Assembly (NCBI GenBank): GCA_964468475.1
Contig: CAYXUL010000009.1
Location: forward strand, 5,079 to 69,078
Direction: 5' to 3'
Origin: JBECKX01 sp964468475
GTDB lineage: Bacteria > Zixibacteria > MSB-5A5 > CAIYYT01
Length of the DNA: 64,000 bases
Shown here: positions 44,601 through 53,873 of the stretch, in pieces
Numbering within the stretch: position 1 is the first letter of the stretch
How the letters are laid out: every line of letters starts with the position of its first letter
The notes under the pieces: generated by a model
Databases searched by the model: none
Seen by the model: the letters and a program-made list of their open reading frames with translations, nothing else
What the model was told of the DNA's origin: nothing
Program-made: the position numbers and the translations under genes

Positions 44601-46826
44601 CTATGGCAGCGGCTCGCGACGCACTGCGGCGAACTGTAGCCTGCGCCTGCGAATGAACGATATGAACGTTCCTCCACAAACCATCAGAACGCCCAACCAC
44701 ACGAGGTTGATAAGCGGTTTCTTGGAGACCTCAAGCACCAGCAGATCCAGGACATCGGTGCCCGGTACACCTGAGAGCTGAAGCATCACGGAGCCCGTCT
44801 CTGCCCTGACATCCTTCAGGGTGATTGTGCCGTCACCGTTTGGCATCTTTGCTTCAAGGTACTTCTTGCCACTTGGCGTAAAAGCCAGATATGGCGTGAC
44901 TTCATGCGTTTCCTTGCCGTCGCTGACTTCCAGCACCGCACCGACCTTCATATCCTCCTGTTCGGAATGGTCGCCCATATCGAAGTCGGCGAATTTGATC
45001 TCGTAGTCACCCACTTTCTTCTCTTCACCACGAGCCAGGGTGACCTTGTTTCCGTCACCAATCGTCTGCTGATTTTGCGGTGAGAGATAGAGGTCGTAGA
45101 GCAAATACTTGCGAATATATGGCTTGCGCATCATTCCCTGATTTTCCTTGGCGATAAAAAGCTTGGGGTCGGCAGCGAACTTGGTGTGGCCATCCTGAAC
45201 TTCAAGCATTACTGAGTTATTCTTGTTCATGATGTCGCCCTGCATGCCTTTGTAGGCAATCTGGTACTGGAACGACTTCGTCGGCGCCTGCCCGGAGTAG
45301 AGGTTCACTTTCTCGCTCTGTGAAAATGCTGACGAGACGACAATACCCACCATCATTACACCAAAGCCCATGTGAGTTATAAAACCACCCACGCGCAAAC
45401 CGACCTTGCCGGGTTGCAGGAAGATCACCGAGAGATTTCCAAAGAGGGCGAAGCAGGCCATGAAAATCATGAGCAGATACATGATCTGCGTTACGCCAAA
45501 GTAGAGCGCGCCGATCGTGCAGATGGCAGCGAGTCCCATCGCCGGGCTCAATCGCTTCAACATCGTGCGCAGCGACTTATCTTTACTCACAAGGAACGGT
45601 GACACTGCTGCCAGCAATGCCAGCACTACTGCCATCGGCAATGCCGTAGCGTTATAGAATGCCGTCGAGACATTTGCCGGTTCTCCGAAGAGGCGAGTCA
45701 ACAACGGCGCGGAGGTACCGACCAGCGTTACGATTGCAAGCAAGGCGAGGAAGAAGATCCCGACAGCAATCGCGAAATCGACCGAATACGGGTCCTTGAT
45801 TCCAGCGCCGGTCTTGGCTGAGCGCGCGCGATATACCAGCAGTCCGACACCCAGAAGCAAGAAGAATGCCATGAAGAATATCAGGTGGCCGGAGATGCCG
45901 AGATCTGTGAAAGAATGCACCGAGAAATCTGCCAGCACTCCGGAACGCGTCAGGAACGTGCCATAGGTTACAAGCAGGAACGCCGACACCGCCAGCAAGA
46001 GATTCGAGCGACGAAATGCCCCGCGGCTGCGCTCGATCAGCAGGCCGTGCATGAGAGCGAGATTAACCAGCCACGGAATCAGTGAAGTATTCTCCACCGG
46101 GTCCCAGGCCCAATAGCCGCCCCAACCGAGAGTTTCGTAGGCCCAGTAGCCCCCGAGGAAAATCCCCGTACCGAGGAAAAATGATCCGAGCGCCGTCCAG
46201 GGTAAGGCATTCTTCACCCAGTCGGTGTAGTTGTTGCGCGCCAGCGCTGCCAGGGCGTAGGAAAAGGGCACGGCCAGCAACGAGAAACCGCTGAACACAA
46301 TCGGCGGGTGAATCACCATCCAGTAATTTTGCAGTAACGGATTCAGGCCCTGCCCGTCCGGTGGTATCCCTCCCGGAAATTGTGCCATTGCCGCCGCCGG
46401 CCATTTCAGAAAAGGTGATCGCGCCACCAGCAACGTAAGAAAGAAGGAAATCACCAGCATGTAGAAGAACATTACAGCCGAGTGATTCTCCGTAACTTTG
46501 CGAAGCAGGAAGAAGCCGATGATCGTGAGCAGGAATAACCACAGGGTAAACGAACCTACCTGCCCCGCCCACAATGTCGAGATCAGAAATCCTAACCCCA
46601 GATCCTTCGAGGAATAGTTGTAGACGTACTGCAGGGCAAAATTGTGGATGAGTATCTGCCTGAGGAAATAGGCAACCATAAGTATGGTCGCCGTCGCAAA
46701 GACGTAGTATGATTTACGCGCCAACCCAACCCACGAATCGCGCTTGAACAGGGTCATGCCGAATCCAATGAGGGATATCAGGGCTGTCACGCATGCTATA
46801 GCAAGTAGCGAATTTCCAATCGGCAC
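44601..46826 (-). CDS. ccmF: Cytochrome c maturation haem lyase CcmF
   Basis: CcmF attaches haem delivered by holo-CcmE to apocytochromes in the periplasm. The 741-residue protein has many membrane helices and the family motifs: the conserved His in YWMVIHPPIVFSGFS, and the WWD region ETLGWGGYWAWDPVENTSLI, followed by LALMHGLLI. A periplasmic beta domain occupies about 520-690. The GTG at 46826 is preferred: AGGAG is 8 bp upstream and it begins two bases after the ccmE stop. A GTG at 46862 would overlap ccmE. No ccmH gene follows. Confidence 0.93.
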   Translation of the reverse strand: MPIGNSLLAIACVTALISLIGFGMTLFKRDSWVGLARKSYYVFATATILMVAYFLRQILIHNFALQYVYNYSSKDLGLGFLISTLWAGQVGSFTLWLFLLTIIGFFLLRKVTENHSAVMFFYMLVISFFLTLLVARSPFLKWPAAAMAQFPGGIPPDGQGLNPLLQNYWMVIHPPIVFSGFSLLAVPFSYALAALARNNYTDWVKNALPWTALGSFFLGTGIFLGGYWAYETLGWGGYWAWDPVENTSLIPWLVNLALMHGLLIERSRGAFRRSNLLLAVSAFLLVTYGTFLTRSGVLADFSVHSFTDLGISGHLIFFMAFFLLLGVGLLVYRARSAKTGAGIKDPYSVDFAIAVGIFFLALLAIVTLVGTSAPLLTRLFGEPANVSTAFYNATALPMAVVLALLAAVSPFLVSKDKSLRTMLKRLSPAMGLAAICTIGALYFGVTQIMYLLMIFMACFALFGNLSVIFLQPGKVGLRVGGFITHMGFGVMMVGIVVSSAFSQSEKVNLYSGQAPTKSFQYQIAYKGMQGDIMNKNNSVMLEVQDGHTKFAADPKLFIAKENQGMMRKPYIRKYLLYDLYLSPQNQQTIGDGNKVTLARGEEKKVGDYEIKFADFDMGDHSEQEDMKVGAVLEVSDGKETHEVTPYLAFTPSGKKYLEAKMPNGDGTITLKDVRAETGSVMLQLSGVPGTDVLDLLVLEVSKKPLINLVWLGVLMVCGGTFISFIRRRRLQFAAVRREPLP

Positions 46827-46828
46827 AG

Positions 46829-47197
46829 TTAGATCTCCTCTCCCTGGTACTTCGAAGGACACTTAATCAGAAGCTGGTCCGCGACAAATTCCCCGTTTTC
46901 ATATTTGCCCACGCAGACCGCGTGTGTCGCCTCCGAGAAGTTGCCCGGCATCGTTCCGGAGTAGCGGACGTTGACCTGGGTACCCTCCTCATCGGTTATC
47001 GGAAATACCAATAGTTGTTTATCAGCGTCGTACTTTGCCTTATCGTGATCAATCTCACCCATTACCTGAACCTTCACTCCACGCTTCTGAGCCTCGGCCA
47101 ATGAGACATACGAAGTCATGGAGCTTGTGAAGGATGTAAACGCCCAGGCGCCTACCGCCAGAATGACAACTGCCGCCAGGATTAGTTTAACCTTCAT
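46829..47197 (-). CDS. ccmE: Haem chaperone CcmE, CxxxY variant
   Basis: CcmE receives haem from CcmABCD and passes it to CcmF. The 122-residue protein has an N-terminal membrane anchor (LILAAVVILAVGAWAF) and an OB-fold domain (VMGEIDHDKAKYDADKQLLV, VRYSGTMPGNF). The usual haem-binding His-x-x-x-Tyr is replaced by Cys-113 in KCPSKY, giving Cys-x-x-x-Tyr-117. This is the variant reported for Desulfovibrio and archaeal Ccm systems, which lack CcmG and CcmH. Its ATG overlaps the ccmD stop (ATGA), and ccmF follows 2 bases after the stop. Confidence 0.93.
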   Translation of the reverse strand: MKVKLILAAVVILAVGAWAFTSFTSSMTSYVSLAEAQKRGVKVQVMGEIDHDKAKYDADKQLLVFPITDEEGTQVNVRYSGTMPGNFSEATHAVCVGKYENGEFVADQLLIKCPSKYQGEEI

Positions 47198-47307
47198 TTC
47201 ATCTTCTCCAGGTCTTTGATCTTCTTATCCAATCGGAACAGAAACAGGAATATTCCTGCCCAGATAATCAGGTTCGTAAACAATACTGTATAGTTCGAAG
47301 TTTCCAT
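47194..47307 (-). CDS. ccmD: CcmD-like small membrane protein
   Basis: This 37-residue ORF starts METSNYTVLF and has one hydrophobic helix (about 7-25) with a basic, helical C-terminus (RLDKKIKDLEKMK). Its size, single helix, charged tail and position between ccmC and ccmE are typical of CcmD, which helps release holo-CcmE from CcmABC. It starts 4 bp after the ccmC stop, and its stop overlaps the ccmE ATG. The sequence is too short for similarity to be strong, so the name rests mainly on context. Confidence 0.78.
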   Translation of the reverse strand: METSNYTVLFTNLIIWAGIFLFLFRLDKKIKDLEKMK

Positions 47308-47311
47308 AATA

Positions 47312-47974
47312 CTACGACTCCGCATGCTCTAATTTTAAGCGATGTAGCTTAACACCGAGAAAATATATCCAGAAAAATATAACGGTAAAACAAAATAAGG
47401 ATACAAAAAAGATCAATCTTACCTCTAAACCCATGGTAAACTTCAAATTCTGATTGACCACAGAGTTGGTTGGGTGAAGCGAGGGCATGATTCGCGGCAT
47501 GACGAAAATGAAGAACGGAACTGTCGGAAACGCGAAAATCGAATACACGGCTCCAAGAATTCCGCGTCGTTCCGGGTTCGGAATTGCCGCGCGCAAAGCG
47601 AGATAAGCTCCGTAAATGAGCAATAATAAGAATATCGACAGCATCCGGGGCTCACTCCAGTTCCAGTAGACACCCCAGGTCACTTTTGCAAAAAGTGAAC
47701 CGCTGATCGTTGCCAGCACACAGAACATCGTCCCGATTTCCGCTGCCCAAAGGGCGCGATAATCATCGAGTTCCCGCTTTGTGCGCAGGAATTTAATCGA
47801 GAATATCAGGCTTACCGCATAAGCGACCACGGTCAGCCAGGCCATCGGAATGTGGTAGTAGAAAATCCGCGAGGCTTGACCGATCTGCTGTTGCGGAGCA
47901 GGTGTTGAAAAACTGAACCAAATTACTCCGGCTAGCAATAAGAATAATCCGAACTGAAGCGCTTTTCTGACCAT
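47312..47974 (-). CDS. ccmC: Haem-handling protein CcmC
   Basis: This 220-residue, six-helix protein matches CcmC (IFYYHIPMAWLTVVAYAVSL, FLRTKRELDDYRALWAAEIG). It presents haem for attachment to CcmE. The haem-contact WWD segment reads WGVYWNWSEPRMLSIF, where the aspartate after the second Trp is replaced by Ser-Glu with an apparent one-residue insertion. His in HIPMAW and His in SLHPTNSVVNQ are possible axial ligands. The ATG at 47974 is preferred to a TTG at 47983 that overlaps ccmB. ccmD follows 4 bp later. Confidence 0.9.
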   Translation of the reverse strand: MVRKALQFGLFLLLAGVIWFSFSTPAPQQQIGQASRIFYYHIPMAWLTVVAYAVSLIFSIKFLRTKRELDDYRALWAAEIGTMFCVLATISGSLFAKVTWGVYWNWSEPRMLSIFLLLLIYGAYLALRAAIPNPERRGILGAVYSIFAFPTVPFFIFVMPRIMPSLHPTNSVVNQNLKFTMGLEVRLIFFVSLFCFTVIFFWIYFLGVKLHRLKLEHAES

Positions 47975-47979
47975 CGATG

Positions 47980-48663
47980 TCAACCATTCCAGACGAAGTC
48001 GAATAATACGACCGATATCGCTATCATTATTACAGCGTAGGCAATTAATAGTTTAATATCATTTTCAGCGCCAATCCAGCCGTCACCCGACAGCACCGCA
48101 TTGGTTCCGCCGATTGCGGCAACCAGCAGCGGCAGTAGAATCGGAAAGGAGAGCACCGCAAAGAGCGCCCCGCGCACATTGGCCTTGGCCACGATCGCAC
48201 CGATCAGAGTCGTTGCTCCCGCGAGGCCTATCGCTCCCAGCAGGATAACAACGACAAACGGCAACGGATCGGGCACGCTGACATCCATCAAAATAACGAA
48301 CAACGGCGTCACCAGCAAGCATAACAGCAGGAGAAGTATGATGTTGTAGACCAGCTTGCCGGTGTAAATCACGGAGGGCTTGGCGTACAACTTCAGCGTC
48401 TGCGCGGTTTTGGTATCCTCCTCCTTGATGAAGACCCCGGCCAGGGCGGACATTGAAGCGAAGAAGATAATGATCCAGTAGAGAGCGGCGAGAATGTCAA
48501 CTTTCAGTGCGGCCTGCCGCAGCGAGAAACTCACCACCACCAGCGTCGTGAACGCAAACATGAAGAGTGCATTCAGCGAATACCTGGTGCGCAGTTCTGT
48601 CCTGATGTCCTTTACCAGGACCGCTGTAGCTTTATTCACCCAGCCGGATGACTTGCTCGACAC
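47980..48663 (-). CDS. ccmB: Haem exporter ABC permease CcmB
   Basis: The 227-residue protein has six membrane helices (LFMFAFTTLVVVSFSL, ILAALYWIIIFFASMSALAG, and others). The CcmB-specific cytoplasmic region FIKEEDTKTAQTLKLYAKPS is present. With CcmA it forms the ABC transporter that powers release of haem-loaded CcmE. The GTG at 48663 overlaps ccmA by 32 bp; a GTG at 48639 is an alternative that still overlaps. No strong SD decides between them. ccmC starts 5 bp after the stop. Confidence 0.9.
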   Translation of the reverse strand: MSSKSSGWVNKATAVLVKDIRTELRTRYSLNALFMFAFTTLVVVSFSLRQAALKVDILAALYWIIIFFASMSALAGVFIKEEDTKTAQTLKLYAKPSVIYTGKLVYNIILLLLLCLLVTPLFVILMDVSVPDPLPFVVVILLGAIGLAGATTLIGAIVAKANVRGALFAVLSFPILLPLLVAAIGGTNAVLSGDGWIGAENDIKLLIAYAVIMIAISVVLFDFVWNG

Positions 48664-49255
48664 CCTTCAGGTCCTCCGCTTCATTAGTGGCCACGATCAG
48701 GATACTCTCTTTCTGCTGCTCGGCCATCACCGATTTCACTATTGCCTTGCCGGCCTCATCGAGGTTCGAGGTCGGCTCATCCAGGAGCAGCACTTTCGGG
48801 CTGGGCAGCAAAGCTACCGCATATTTGAGCCGTTGTTTCATGCCTGATGAATAACCGCCCACCAAGTCTTCGCCGCGTCCTGCCAGTCCTACCCGCGCCA
48901 GCATTTCGTCTGCTTGCTTTCGCGACCACTCGACGTCAGCCAACCGGGCGAAAAACTGCAGATTCTCGTAGCCGCTGAGCATCTCATACAGCGCCATCTC
49001 GGGCGCTACCATTTTCAAATAATGGAAGTGGTTCTCCGGAGCGATCTCGTTTTCTGACTCTTTCAAGATGATTTTTCCACCCGTCGGTGATTCAATGCCT
49101 GCAAGCAACTTCATTAAAGTGGACTTGCCGGAGCCATTGCGGCCGGTAACTCCCAGAGAGCCGGGCGCTGCCACCGAGAATGATAACCCTTTAATTACCT
49201 TAAGGTTACCGAACTCCTTGCGTAGTTCGGCGGCTTGAAGAGAAATCGTGCTCAC
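48632..49255 (-). CDS. ccmA: Haem exporter ABC ATPase CcmA
   Basis: The 207-residue ABC ATPase has Walker A VTGRNGSGKSTLMKLLAG (residues about 36-53), the signature GYSSGMKQRLKYAVALL, and Walker B KVLLLDEPTSNLD. It supplies the ATPase of CcmAB, which releases holo-CcmE from CcmCD. The size matches CcmA (about 200). It is the first gene of the operon ccmA-B-C-D-E-F; lepB lies upstream on the same strand 95 bp away. Confidence 0.9.
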   Translation of the reverse strand: MSTISLQAAELRKEFGNLKVIKGLSFSVAAPGSLGVTGRNGSGKSTLMKLLAGIESPTGGKIILKESENEIAPENHFHYLKMVAPEMALYEMLSGYENLQFFARLADVEWSRKQADEMLARVGLAGRGEDLVGGYSSGMKQRLKYAVALLPSPKVLLLDEPTSNLDEAGKAIVKSVMAEQQKESILIVATNEAEDLKGVEQVIRLGE

Positions 49256-49349
49256 TCAGGTCCCTCACGTCGATCTTGCCTGACGAAAATAGACGAGAAT
49301 CGAGAGTATGTCAACCTGAATTCGCGAATTTTTTCACAAAGTCCCGGGG

Positions 49350-50099
49350 TTACGATAAGACTTTTCCGAGGCGGTTCCAGCGTACGCGCTGGTGGAAATG
49401 AATGAAGTTGTACCACAAACTGGCCGGCCACGTCACGGGGTTGCTCCACTCCCATTTCGGAGCATCGGGATCCGGCGGCGGCCCCCATGACCAGTGGACT
49501 ATCAGTGCCTCACCCAGGATAAACCGGCGAGGCACCGTAGCCGAGACCCTCGGATTGACGCGATGCCAGTAGCGAGAATCATAGGAATCGTCGCGATTGT
49601 CACCCATCATGAAGAAATGCCCTTCGGGAACCTTGAACGGTCCGAAATCATCGCGTCGGGGATCAATATGGGGATCGGTAAACTTCGTATGAGGATAATT
49701 GTGAAACAGTTTGCCGTCGACGTACACCTTCTTGTCTTTGACCAGTACCGTCTGTCCCCCCACCGCAATACACCGCTTAACGTAGTTGGTGGTCGAATCG
49801 CCGGGCCACTTGAAAACGACGATATCGCCCGGTCTCGGGTCGCGGAGCCCCGGGAGAGTGACGTCGATCAGAGGTACGTGAATACCATAGATAAACTTGT
49901 TGGCCAGCAGAAAGTCCCCTACAAGGATCGTGTCTTCCATGGAGCCCGTCGGCACATTATAAGCTTCAATTACTGAATACTTGATCAGGAGCGCGAGAAT
50001 CAAAGCGAGTCCCAACGACTTGATAGTAGAAAAGGTCGAGTTAAGCGCCTTGTTTCGCTCTGGTGGGCGGCGTTTCTGTCGTGAAGTGGTCTTGGCCAT
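49350..50099 (-). CDS. lepB: Signal peptidase I
   Basis: LepB removes signal peptides from Sec/Tat-exported proteins at the periplasmic face. The 249-residue protein has a basic cytoplasmic N-terminus, one membrane helix (LGLALILALLIKYSVI, about 29-44), the nucleophile Ser-53 in VPTGSMEDTILVGD and the general base Lys-108 in YVKRCIAVGG. FMMGDNRDDSYDSR supplies box E. A C-terminal extension of about 50 residues follows. It would process many proteins in this window. The gene lies 95 bp upstream of ccmA. Confidence 0.95.
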   Translation of the reverse strand: MAKTTSRQKRRPPERNKALNSTFSTIKSLGLALILALLIKYSVIEAYNVPTGSMEDTILVGDFLLANKFIYGIHVPLIDVTLPGLRDPRPGDIVVFKWPGDSTTNYVKRCIAVGGQTVLVKDKKVYVDGKLFHNYPHTKFTDPHIDPRRDDFGPFKVPEGHFFMMGDNRDDSYDSRYWHRVNPRVSATVPRRFILGEALIVHWSWGPPPDPDAPKWEWSNPVTWPASLWYNFIHFHQRVRWNRLGKVLS

Positions 50100-50530
50100 T
50101 AGAACTCCTAACTAAGCGATCCGCGAATTGAGCACGCTCCAACATCTGTACAACATTTGTATTCGGGAAAACAGGAAATATGATAAGCCTCAGCAAAAGA
50201 AATTAAAAGTGTATTCGTGCTGCACGTCCCACAGAAACGCGTGCTGGCGAATTCGCCGACGCCGGCAATCCCGGGAATTGCAGAGCGATGAGTCAACTTA
50301 GTCATCTCAGGTTTATAACGCAGCCACAACCTCCAGGTTTCAGAGTTCTATCAGAGTTCTCAGAGTTAACGCTGTTAGTATGGATTACGCAAGTGGAGGA
50401 TAAAAAATACCAGCCTGTCGTCACCCGGCGCTTTCCTCTTTCAGACAAGGACCCGCAAGGAGAGAGCTCATCGACAGGTAAACTGCTCTCGTGCGGCTGG
50501 CAGGCTACATTCAAGTCTGGTGCGTTACCG
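50100..50530. other. Intergenic region, no gene supported
   Basis: The gap of nearly 500 bp between lepB and the aminotransferase contains short ORFs on both strands (about 70-84 codons) that lack Shine-Dalgarno signals and recognisable sequence. I see no tRNA or conserved RNA. The right end carries a promoter, listed separately. Confidence 0.5.
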
Positions 50531-50533
50531 ATC

Positions 50534-50560
50534 TTGACATAACCCCTTATTTTGTATAAT
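50534..50560 (+). promoter_or_regulatory. Sigma-70 promoter of the glycosylation gene cluster
   Basis: Perfect consensus hexamers TTGACA at 50534-50539 and TATAAT at 50555-50560 are separated by 15 bp, slightly shorter than optimal. Transcription would start near 50567, about 26 bases before the aminotransferase ATG at 50593. Confidence 0.75.
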
Positions 50561-50592
50561 TTCGATGGTCAAATTGCCACTGAGGAGATTAC

Positions 50593-51690
50593 ATGCAAGT
50601 TCCTTTCCTTGATCTTAGAGCGCAATATCAAGCGCTTAAATCTGAAATAGATCCCGCCATTCAGCAGGTCTGTGCTGACGCCGCCTTCGTGCTGGGAAAG
50701 AACGTGTTCGAATTCGAGAAAGCCTTCGCTCTGTATTGTCAAACCGATGACGCTATCGCTGTAAATTCCGGAACGACAGCGCTGCATCTCGCGCTCCTGT
50801 CGCTCGGAATCGGCGTCGGCGATGAAGTGATTACCGCAGCCAATACTTTCATAGCAACCTGTGAGGCAATCAGTTACACCGGCGCGCGAGTAGTATTGGT
50901 CGATTGCGATGACAAAACGTACACACTTGACCCCGATAAACTCGAGGCCGCTATCACGAATCGCACTAAGGCCATAATTCCCGTGCATCTTTATGGACAG
51001 CCAGCCGACATGGATCCGATCATGGAAATCGCGAATAAGCACGGTATCCCGGTGATCGAGGACGCCGCCCAGGCACATGGCGCCGAGTACAAGGGAAAGC
51101 GTTGCGGCAGTATCGGCAAGATCGGCTGTTTCTCCTTCTATCCCGGCAAGAATCTGGGCGCCTATGGCGAGGGTGGCGCCGTGACAACATCCGATCCCGA
51201 AGTTGCCGCGAAGATTCGTAAATTGCGCGATCACGGGTCAGACCAGAAGTATTACCATGAGTTTGTCGGCTACAATTACCGTATGGAGGGAATTCAGGGG
51301 GCAGTGCTGGGAGTGAAACTGCAGCATCTCGATAACTGGAACGACTCCAGACGCAAGAACGCAGATCTCTACCGCAAGCATCTCGAGGGCGCCAATGTAG
51401 TTGTTCCCGTCGAAGGTGAAGGACGTAAGCACATCTATCACCTCTTCGTGGTGCAGCACGCGAAACGTGATCAGCTGCTTGAACATCTCAAGAGCAAGGA
51501 GATCGGCGTCATTATCCACTACCCGATTCCTGTACATCAACAAAAAGCGTATCAGCATCTCGGACTCAACCAGGGTGCGTTCCCGGTTACGGAGAGGCTC
51601 GCCAAGAGAATCCTGAGTCTGCCGATGTTTCCCGAATTGACGGAAGAACAAATTGAGTACACCGCCGAACAAATCAAGGCGTTCGGTTAA
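50593..51690 (+). CDS. DegT/DnrJ/EryC1/StrS-family PLP sugar aminotransferase
   Basis: The 365-residue enzyme matches the sugar aminotransferase family: NSGTTALHLALLSLGIGVGD (58-77), GIPVIEDAAQAHGAEYKGKR with Asp-157 contacting PLP, and Lys-186 in CFSFYPGKNLGAYGEGGAV, the PLP Schiff-base lysine. FVGYNYRMEGIQGAVLGVKL is also typical. Such enzymes install an amino group on NDP-keto-sugars. The exact sugar cannot be predicted. GAGGAG precedes the ATG, a consensus promoter lies just upstream, and the GT39-like gene follows 11 bp later, so the product probably feeds envelope glycan or lipid glycosylation. Confidence 0.94.
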   Translation: MQVPFLDLRAQYQALKSEIDPAIQQVCADAAFVLGKNVFEFEKAFALYCQTDDAIAVNSGTTALHLALLSLGIGVGDEVITAANTFIATCEAISYTGARVVLVDCDDKTYTLDPDKLEAAITNRTKAIIPVHLYGQPADMDPIMEIANKHGIPVIEDAAQAHGAEYKGKRCGSIGKIGCFSFYPGKNLGAYGEGGAVTTSDPEVAAKIRKLRDHGSDQKYYHEFVGYNYRMEGIQGAVLGVKLQHLDNWNDSRRKNADLYRKHLEGANVVVPVEGEGRKHIYHLFVVQHAKRDQLLEHLKSKEIGVIIHYPIPVHQQKAYQHLGLNQGAFPVTERLAKRILSLPMFPELTEEQIEYTAEQIKAFG

Positions 51691-51701
51691 GGGGAAGTTG
51701 T

Positions 51702-53873
51702 TTGCGTAAACTGATTAAGATAGTCGAGGGCGTGGCATCGGGTCGCTCATTTTACCTGTGTCTCGGTATTATCATCTTAATCGGTCTAATCTTCCGCGTT
51801 CTCTATCTCTCCGCCGATCCGCCGCAGGGGATCACCAAGTCCCAGGATTTTTCGACCGATCCGCCGCAATACACTTATTTCGCGCATAATTTAGTCTCGC
51901 AGGGTGAGGCCAATCCCTATCACGACCCCCGCTTCAGCCAGTGGGAATATTCCAGCCAGAATCTATTGGCGTTGGGTGTCTATGCCCTCTTCGGCACCGG
52001 CCGAGTCCCGGGCAACGTTGTAGCCGTGATTTTCAACCTCCTCTCGATCTGGTTGCTGGCACTGGCGATTAAGAACTTCGGTTCGAGAATTGGCGCACTC
52101 TTCTTTGCGATATTTGCCGCTTTCGGATTCACCCTGATCTGGTTTGCCCGGACGCCGTTCCTCGAATCGTCCGAGAATTTCTGGCTCTGTATAGCCGTCT
52201 ATTTCTTTTCACTGCACGAATCCAAACAGTGGGCTGTGGTTGCCGCTGGCGCCAGCTGCGCCATAGGCGCGTTTTTCGGCAAGATGATCGCCCTGTATAT
52301 GCTGGGTCCTTTCACCGCCCTCTGGATTGTGCTCTATTTCACTGCCGATGAAGACCGTAAGGAACTGTGGCGAAAGGTCGCTTATTACTACGGTGGTTTC
52401 ATAGCAATTACACTGATCTGGTTTCTCGCGATATATCTACCCGCGCAATCCCGGGTCGGAGGATACTTCGCCGAGCAGGCGATTGGGCTTTATGGAGCGC
52501 CGAAGGCCCTGGACTCGATTGGCCAATTCTTCTTCTCGCTCAACACTCTGTTGTGGGATCGCAACTTCTTCACCAAAATGCCGGTTATCACAACCCTGGC
52601 GTTTTTCGGCGGATGCATTGCGCTGTATTGGCTGGCACGCAGCGGTAAATCCAATCGCTGGTTTCGCACGTTTAACCCCGGCTGGGTACTGATCACTTTC
52701 TGGTTTGCGGTGGGATTCTTGTCGCTCTTCCCGTGGAATTACCGTCCTTTGCGCTACCAGACAACGATCATGTTTCCCGCTATGGCACTTGCAGCATTCT
52801 GCCTCGGCTATGCCTGGGAGCATCTCAGGACATCGACTGCCAAGGGTAAAAAGAAATCAAAATCGAACTTCCGCTATTGGCAATTACTGCTGACCTGTGG
52901 ATTGACCTTAATGCCGCTGCTGGCTTGCTTCCTGTTCCTGCTTAACACGGACCCAAAGGAGTTTTATTTCAAGCCATTCCTGCAGTCACCGGTGGCCTTT
53001 TCAATCCTGTTGATAGTGGTAGGGGCTTTGTTAGGCGCGATTTGGCGCTTGATAATCAAATCGAGTTGGTTTCATGGTGATACTGCGCGACTGCTGGGAC
53101 TGCTAGTAGTTCTTGCATTTGCCGCGTGGAATACTGCTCATTTTATACGGTGGGCAAACGTCAGGCAGTATTCGTTGATGACCGCTGAGCGCGATATCGC
53201 CGCCATCACCAATGAAGGCGCCGTGCTATCGGGACCTTACGGCCCGGCGCTCGCTCTCGACAATGACCGTGGCGCAGTTATCCACATGTTTGGAGTGGTG
53301 AAGGTTGACAAGAATCTCTTTTCTGAATTCCCGATCACCCATCTCGCGATGGACGAGGGCAACGAAAAGCGCGCCCGCGAGGACTATCCTGACTTGATGG
53401 CGAAGGCGTGGCCGATTACCCACTATATTCTGCGTGGCGTCGCGGTAAAAGTGTATAACATTGCAGAAGGCTCCCCGAATCCGACTGCTGAGGCTTACGT
53501 GCCGACTGATTACGAGCTCGCGCAAAAACAGATTGCAGCCGGCAACCAGGACTCAGCACAGGTGTATATGACGCGCTTCATGCAGAGGGGTGTTGCAAAT
53601 TACTCTGCGGACTTATATGTTGGAGACGCCTTGACTGCGGTGGGTAACTATCAACAGGCATTAGACCATTTTCGCAAGGCGCAGGATTTCTCGCCCGGCG
53701 ATCCGTTGAGTGCGTTTTATATTGGCAACTCGCTGATGGCGATAGGCAGCAAGAATTCGAGCCCTGCCTATTTTGACTCAGCCCTGGTCTACTATCGGAT
53801 TGCTCAAAAAGCATACCCGGGTAACGAGCAGATCGACAATCTTATCTCACAACTGGAAAGACGAAAGCAATGA
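51702..53873 (+). CDS. GT39-like membrane glycosyltransferase with C-terminal TPR-like domain
   Basis: The 723-residue protein starts with TTG (AAGGGGAAG SD, about 6 bp). It has about 10-12 membrane helices in the first 490 residues, as in GT-C (ArnT/PMT) enzymes that use polyprenyl-phosphate sugars. The first periplasmic loop contains a DPPQ and DPPQYTYFAHNL pair, where GT39 enzymes have their catalytic Asp; this position is not certain. A C-terminal periplasmic region from about 590 has TPR-like pairs (AQKQIAAGNQDSAQVYMTRF; AVGNYQQALDHFRKAQDFSP). It overlaps the GT2 gene by ATGA. The acceptor is unknown (lipid A or protein). Confidence 0.8.
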   Translation: MRKLIKIVEGVASGRSFYLCLGIIILIGLIFRVLYLSADPPQGITKSQDFSTDPPQYTYFAHNLVSQGEANPYHDPRFSQWEYSSQNLLALGVYALFGTGRVPGNVVAVIFNLLSIWLLALAIKNFGSRIGALFFAIFAAFGFTLIWFARTPFLESSENFWLCIAVYFFSLHESKQWAVVAAGASCAIGAFFGKMIALYMLGPFTALWIVLYFTADEDRKELWRKVAYYYGGFIAITLIWFLAIYLPAQSRVGGYFAEQAIGLYGAPKALDSIGQFFFSLNTLLWDRNFFTKMPVITTLAFFGGCIALYWLARSGKSNRWFRTFNPGWVLITFWFAVGFLSLFPWNYRPLRYQTTIMFPAMALAAFCLGYAWEHLRTSTAKGKKKSKSNFRYWQLLLTCGLTLMPLLACFLFLLNTDPKEFYFKPFLQSPVAFSILLIVVGALLGAIWRLIIKSSWFHGDTARLLGLLVVLAFAAWNTAHFIRWANVRQYSLMTAERDIAAITNEGAVLSGPYGPALALDNDRGAVIHMFGVVKVDKNLFSEFPITHLAMDEGNEKRAREDYPDLMAKAWPITHYILRGVAVKVYNIAEGSPNPTAEAYVPTDYELAQKQIAAGNQDSAQVYMTRFMQRGVANYSADLYVGDALTAVGNYQQALDHFRKAQDFSPGDPLSAFYIGNSLMAIGSKNSSPAYFDSALVYYRIAQKAYPGNEQIDNLISQLERRKQ

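Noticed and set aside
49252..49488. 78-codon minus ORF between ccmA and lepB
   Set aside because: Most of it overlaps the 3' end of lepB in another frame and it has no recognisable features.
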